From contig CAWFUH010000009.1 of assembly GCA_963818855.1 (NCBI GenBank), positions 25,843 through 89,842 of the forward strand: a stretch of DNA of 64,000 nucleotides, written 5' to 3'. The notes under the pieces are model-generated. The model did not search any database. It had not been told where the DNA came from and saw nothing but the letters and a program-made list of their open reading frames with translations. This stretch comes from Bog-159 sp963818855. Its GTDB lineage: Bacteria > Acidobacteriota > Terriglobia > Bryobacterales > Bryobacteraceae. Both the position numbers and the translations under genes were made by a program. Positions 63,380 through 64,000 of this stretch are shown here, one piece after another; position 1 is the stretch's first letter; each line of letters opens with the position of its first letter.

Positions 63380-64000
63380 ATGCGCATCGTCAACTTGTGC
63401 GTTCTGGCCGGTGCGGGTGCTGCCCTGGGCTGGTCGCAGGCGCCCGAACTCAAAACTACCCAGGCTGTTCTCGAAAAATATCAGCAGGCGCTGGGAGGTG
63501 TGGACGCGATCAAGAAGGTTCAATCCGAAACCCGGCACGGCGAATTTGCAGGCAGCGGCGTTAAGGGCAAGGTCACCTTTGTCGCGTATTCCAAACCATT
63601 CAAGTGGCTTTCGAAAGTCACCATGGCGGACCGCGAGCAACGGGTGAGTGGCTTCGACGGCGAGGTTTCCTGGTCGATGGGTCCGAAGGGCGCGGAGATC
63701 GACAAATCCGTCCCTCTCGAGTCTGTCCGCCGCGATGCCGATCTTCAGTATCCGCTCCATCAGCCGGACTATTTCTCAAAATACGAATTGGCCGGAATCA
63801 CGGATTTCGAGGGCCATCACTGCTATTGGCTTCACGGAACAACGCATTGGGGTAAGGACAATAATCAGTTTTATGATGTGACCAGCGGTTTGCTGGTGGG
63901 TTACCGTTTCCAGTCAGACGATAAGAATTCCGTTCCGACAATTCTTGTGTTTGACGATTACAAGAACTTCGGCGGTCCACTAGTAGCAACCAGACAAACC
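63380..64000 (+). CDS. Secreted LolA-like protein (partial, runs off the window)
   Basis: 207 codons are visible from ATG 63380, open to the end of the window. A signal peptide (RIVNLCVLAGAGAALGWSQA) is followed by a helix (VLEKYQQALGGVDAIKKVQS) and beta strands (GEVSWSMGPKG, FEGHHCYWLHGTTHWG, DVTSGLLVGYRFQSD). The pattern ALGGxxAIxxVxS...GxVxxxxYxKP is that of acidobacterial proteins related to outer-membrane lipoprotein-sorting proteins. It follows the CE15/SGNH gene on the same strand at 52 bases and may belong to the same unit. Confidence 0.65.
   Translation, partial: MRIVNLCVLAGAGAALGWSQAPELKTTQAVLEKYQQALGGVDAIKKVQSETRHGEFAGSGVKGKVTFVAYSKPFKWLSKVTMADREQRVSGFDGEVSWSMGPKGAEIDKSVPLESVRRDADLQYPLHQPDYFSKYELAGITDFEGHHCYWLHGTTHWGKDNNQFYDVTSGLLVGYRFQSDDKNSVPTILVFDDYKNFGGPLVATRQT

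Overview
The window reads as a piece of an Acidobacteriota chromosome, most likely of the Solibacter/Bryobacter type. The reason is the set of families that dominate it: an M56 peptidase fused to a TIGR03435 domain, a free TIGR03435 protein, a TIGR03436-type VWA protein, a TIGR03434-type duplicated permease (ADOP), Oar-like TonB-dependent receptors with carboxypeptidase-regulatory N-termini, ECF sigma/Ser-Thr kinase pairs and a planctomycete-type cytochrome/DUF1501 pair. The taxonomic call is an inference from these families. No rRNA, tRNA, CRISPR array or replication origin was recognised.

Layout. 1-1458: the tail of an AsmA-like gene, about 1 kb of unassignable sequence, and a small cupin. 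1896-6381: PSCyt/DUF1549-DUF1553 protein plus DUF1501 protein, a two-gene operon. 6382-13315: a mixed and partly broken region with an IS1380-type transposase fragment, a secreted protein (-), a degenerate receiver protein, a thioesterase fragment from a lost NRPS/PKS-type gene, a probably truncated zincin, and an intact FAD-dependent amine-oxidase-type enzyme (-). 13316-22970: an ECF sigma factor followed head-to-tail by four paralogous receptor-type Ser/Thr kinase genes, all broken by frameshifts and the last only a stub. 22977-25482: DUF885 protein and a small secreted protein (both -). 25672-29193: an intact TonB-dependent receptor.

29308-39245 is the best-preserved and most interesting block: six same-strand genes with very short gaps or overlaps. 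They encode a BlaI repressor, an M56 (BlaR1-like) membrane protease whose sensor is a TIGR03435 domain, a secreted TIGR03435 paralogue, a carboxypeptidase-regulatory-repeat protein, a TonB-dependent receptor and a VWA protein. The arrangement suggests that a periplasmic signal sensed by TIGR03435 activates the protease, which inactivates BlaI and de-represses an outer-membrane uptake or surface module.

39246-48364: a collapsed TonB-receptor relic (-), a zinc alcohol dehydrogenase, a DUF899 protein (-), gene debris, and an RND efflux pair (-) whose pump gene carries one frameshift. 48365-52440: a winged-helix/TPR regulator preceded by a 12-bp iterated motif, then a small Cys-pair protein and a secreted ricin-type lectin protein. 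52441-60971: an IS630-like trace, a serine hydrolase (-), an ADOP permease and a pair of fused ABC exporters. 61113-63327: a CE15-type esterase fused to an SGNH hydrolase, with a cluster of frameshifts; the window ends inside a secreted LolA-like protein.

A recurring theme is decay. Intact long operons sit beside strongly frameshifted or collapsed copies. Some breaks could be sequencing errors, but the collapsed receptor, the truncated transposase and the truncated fourth kinase cannot be explained that way.
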